Shown one piece after another: positions 5,677-6,248 of a DNA stretch of 6,248 nucleotides. A program made the translations under genes and the position numbers. Location of the stretch: positions 1-6,248 of the forward strand of contig JAEWVQ010000338.1 of the NCBI GenBank assembly GCA_023459095.1. The letters are read 5' to 3'. The notes under the pieces are model-generated. The model was given only the letters and a program-made list of their open reading frames with translations, was not told the DNA's origin and did not search any database. The first letter of the stretch is position 1; each line of letters begins with the position of its first letter. This stretch comes from Pseudomonadota bacterium. Its GTDB lineage: Bacteria > Pseudomonadota > Gammaproteobacteria > Burkholderiales > Rhodocyclaceae.

Positions 5677-6210
5677 ATGACCGATCGCAGACCCGCCTGG
5701 TTTACCGGCTCCCTCGAGGAATTCGAGGCCCTGACCGAACTGATGAGCCGCATGTGCGACGCCGAACGCCAGCGCCGCCACGGCCTGCTCGCCCGCACCA
5801 CCGGGCAGGTCCTCCTGCTCGCCGCGCTCGTCGTGCTCGGCAGTCCGGTGCTTGCGGCCGGCGCCGCGTCGGCCGCAAGCACCGGACTGCTGTTGCAATC
5901 CGCGCTGCTGCACTCGGCACTCGCGGCCCTGTTCGCCCTCGTGCTGCTGTTCGAGTGCCTGCGCTTCATCGAAGGTCATCTGTCGGCGGTGAAGCTGCAT
6001 GCCCGCTTCGCCACCCTGGCGACGGCCGTGGTGCAGCGCAATGGCTTCATCGACGGCGCCTGCGCGGCGCGCGCCGAGCACGCACGACTGTTCAGGGAAC
6101 TGCAGCGCTTCGCGCACGCCCGCCGCCATCGCCTGGTGGTGGTGCCCGCGCTGCTGCGCGCCGGCTTCATCGTGACCGCGCCGCGCAACCAGTCCGCGCC
6201 CGCGGGCTGA
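5677..6210 (+). CDS. Hypothetical two-helix membrane protein, paralog 2
   Basis: This 177-aa protein of unknown function is a tandem duplicate of the gene before it. The head (PAWFTGSLEEFEAL, ERQRRHGLLAR) matches in 21 of 35 positions, the core region (FALVLLFECL through FIDG) in 35 of 42, and the tail (RFAHAR, VVVPALLRAGF) in about 27 of 46. The first membrane segment (about 43-61) and the linker are hardly conserved. Membrane segments are predicted at about 43-61 and 76-95. Cys27, Glu93, Cys94, His101, His108 and His147 match the conserved residues of paralog 1. Relative to paralog 1 it has a 5-residue insertion near SALLHSAL that looks like a small internal duplication. Residues 55-72 (Ala/Gly/Ser-rich linker) are encoded by a perfect 21-bp inverted repeat. 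The gene lies 116 bp after paralog 1 and may be co-transcribed if the hairpins between them do not stop transcription. Confidence 0.8.
   Translation: MTDRRPAWFTGSLEEFEALTELMSRMCDAERQRRHGLLARTTGQVLLLAALVVLGSPVLAAGAASAASTGLLLQSALLHSALAALFALVLLFECLRFIEGHLSAVKLHARFATLATAVVQRNGFIDGACAARAEHARLFRELQRFAHARRHRLVVVPALLRAGFIVTAPRNQSAPAG
5840..5890. repeat. Perfect inverted repeat, 21-bp arms, inside paralog 2
   Basis: The arms at 5840-5860 (starting GCAGTCCGGTGC) and 5870-5890 are exact reverse complements with a 9-bp spacer. One further C:G pair (5838/5892) follows outside after a single mismatch, so the mRNA stem would be long and very GC-rich. The repeat lies wholly within coding sequence and keeps the frame, encoding residues 55-72 between the two membrane segments. 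Paralog 1 has no such repeat at the matching place. It shares the 12-mer GCCGGCGCCGCG with the palindrome between the genes. Possible origins are a mobile palindromic element or a hairpin formed by replication template switching. Confidence 0.85.
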
Positions 6211-6224
6211 GCCTGCGTCAGCGT

Positions 6225-6240
6225 CCGCGCGGGCGCGCGG
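6225..6240 (+). terminator. Possible hairpin after paralog 2
   Basis: CCGCGC-GGGC-GCGCGG gives a 6-bp stem with a 4-nt loop, starting 14 bp after the stop codon. No T-run is visible before the window ends, and the surrounding sequence is GC-rich enough for this to be chance. Confidence 0.3.
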
Positions 6241-6248
6241 GCCTGGCC

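Noticed and set aside
5577..5890. CRISPR array or transposon ends suggested by the two palindromes
   Set aside because: There are only two unequal palindromes with no regular spacers, no transposase gene and no target duplication, so neither is supported.

Overview
The window is high-GC, tightly packed bacterial DNA. The lipoprotein-export permease/ATPase pair, a DUF2062 membrane protein and comEC lying next to each other, together with the protein sequences, suggest a betaproteobacterium, probably Rhodocyclales (Thauera/Azoarcus-like). That lineage call is inferred from remembered gene order and protein style, not from a search.

Left part (1-2770): comEC/rec2, the inner-membrane DNA-uptake channel, lies on the minus strand, and its 3' end runs off the left edge. 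A DUF2062 membrane protein is transcribed divergently from it. The roughly 100-bp gap between them holds a perfect 7-bp dyad (TAATGCC-CCT-GGCATTA).

Middle (2780-4715): a minus-strand operon encodes a LolC/E-type permease followed by the ATPase LolD. The genes overlap by 8 bp, and the lolD ribosome-binding site lies inside the permease gene. Together they would extract lipoproteins from the inner membrane for delivery to LolA. Only one permease gene is visible, and lolD ends 9 bp from the convergent DUF2062 gene.

The 305-bp gap 4716-5020 separates lolC from the right-hand genes, which point the other way. It contains an intrinsic-terminator-like hairpin with seven T's reading towards lolC, an FNR/DNR-like 16-bp dyad, and a copy of part of that dyad exactly 60 bp further on.

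Right part (5021-6248): two tandem, clearly paralogous genes of unknown function encode small proteins (179 and 177 aa) with two predicted membrane segments each. They share an 18-residue identical core, and 54 of 55 nucleotides match there. Between them is a perfect 26-bp palindrome preceded by further hairpins. Inside the second gene is a perfect inverted repeat with 21-bp arms, positioned over the linker between its two membrane segments. This pair, its hairpins and the FNR-like upstream site are the least explained part of the window.
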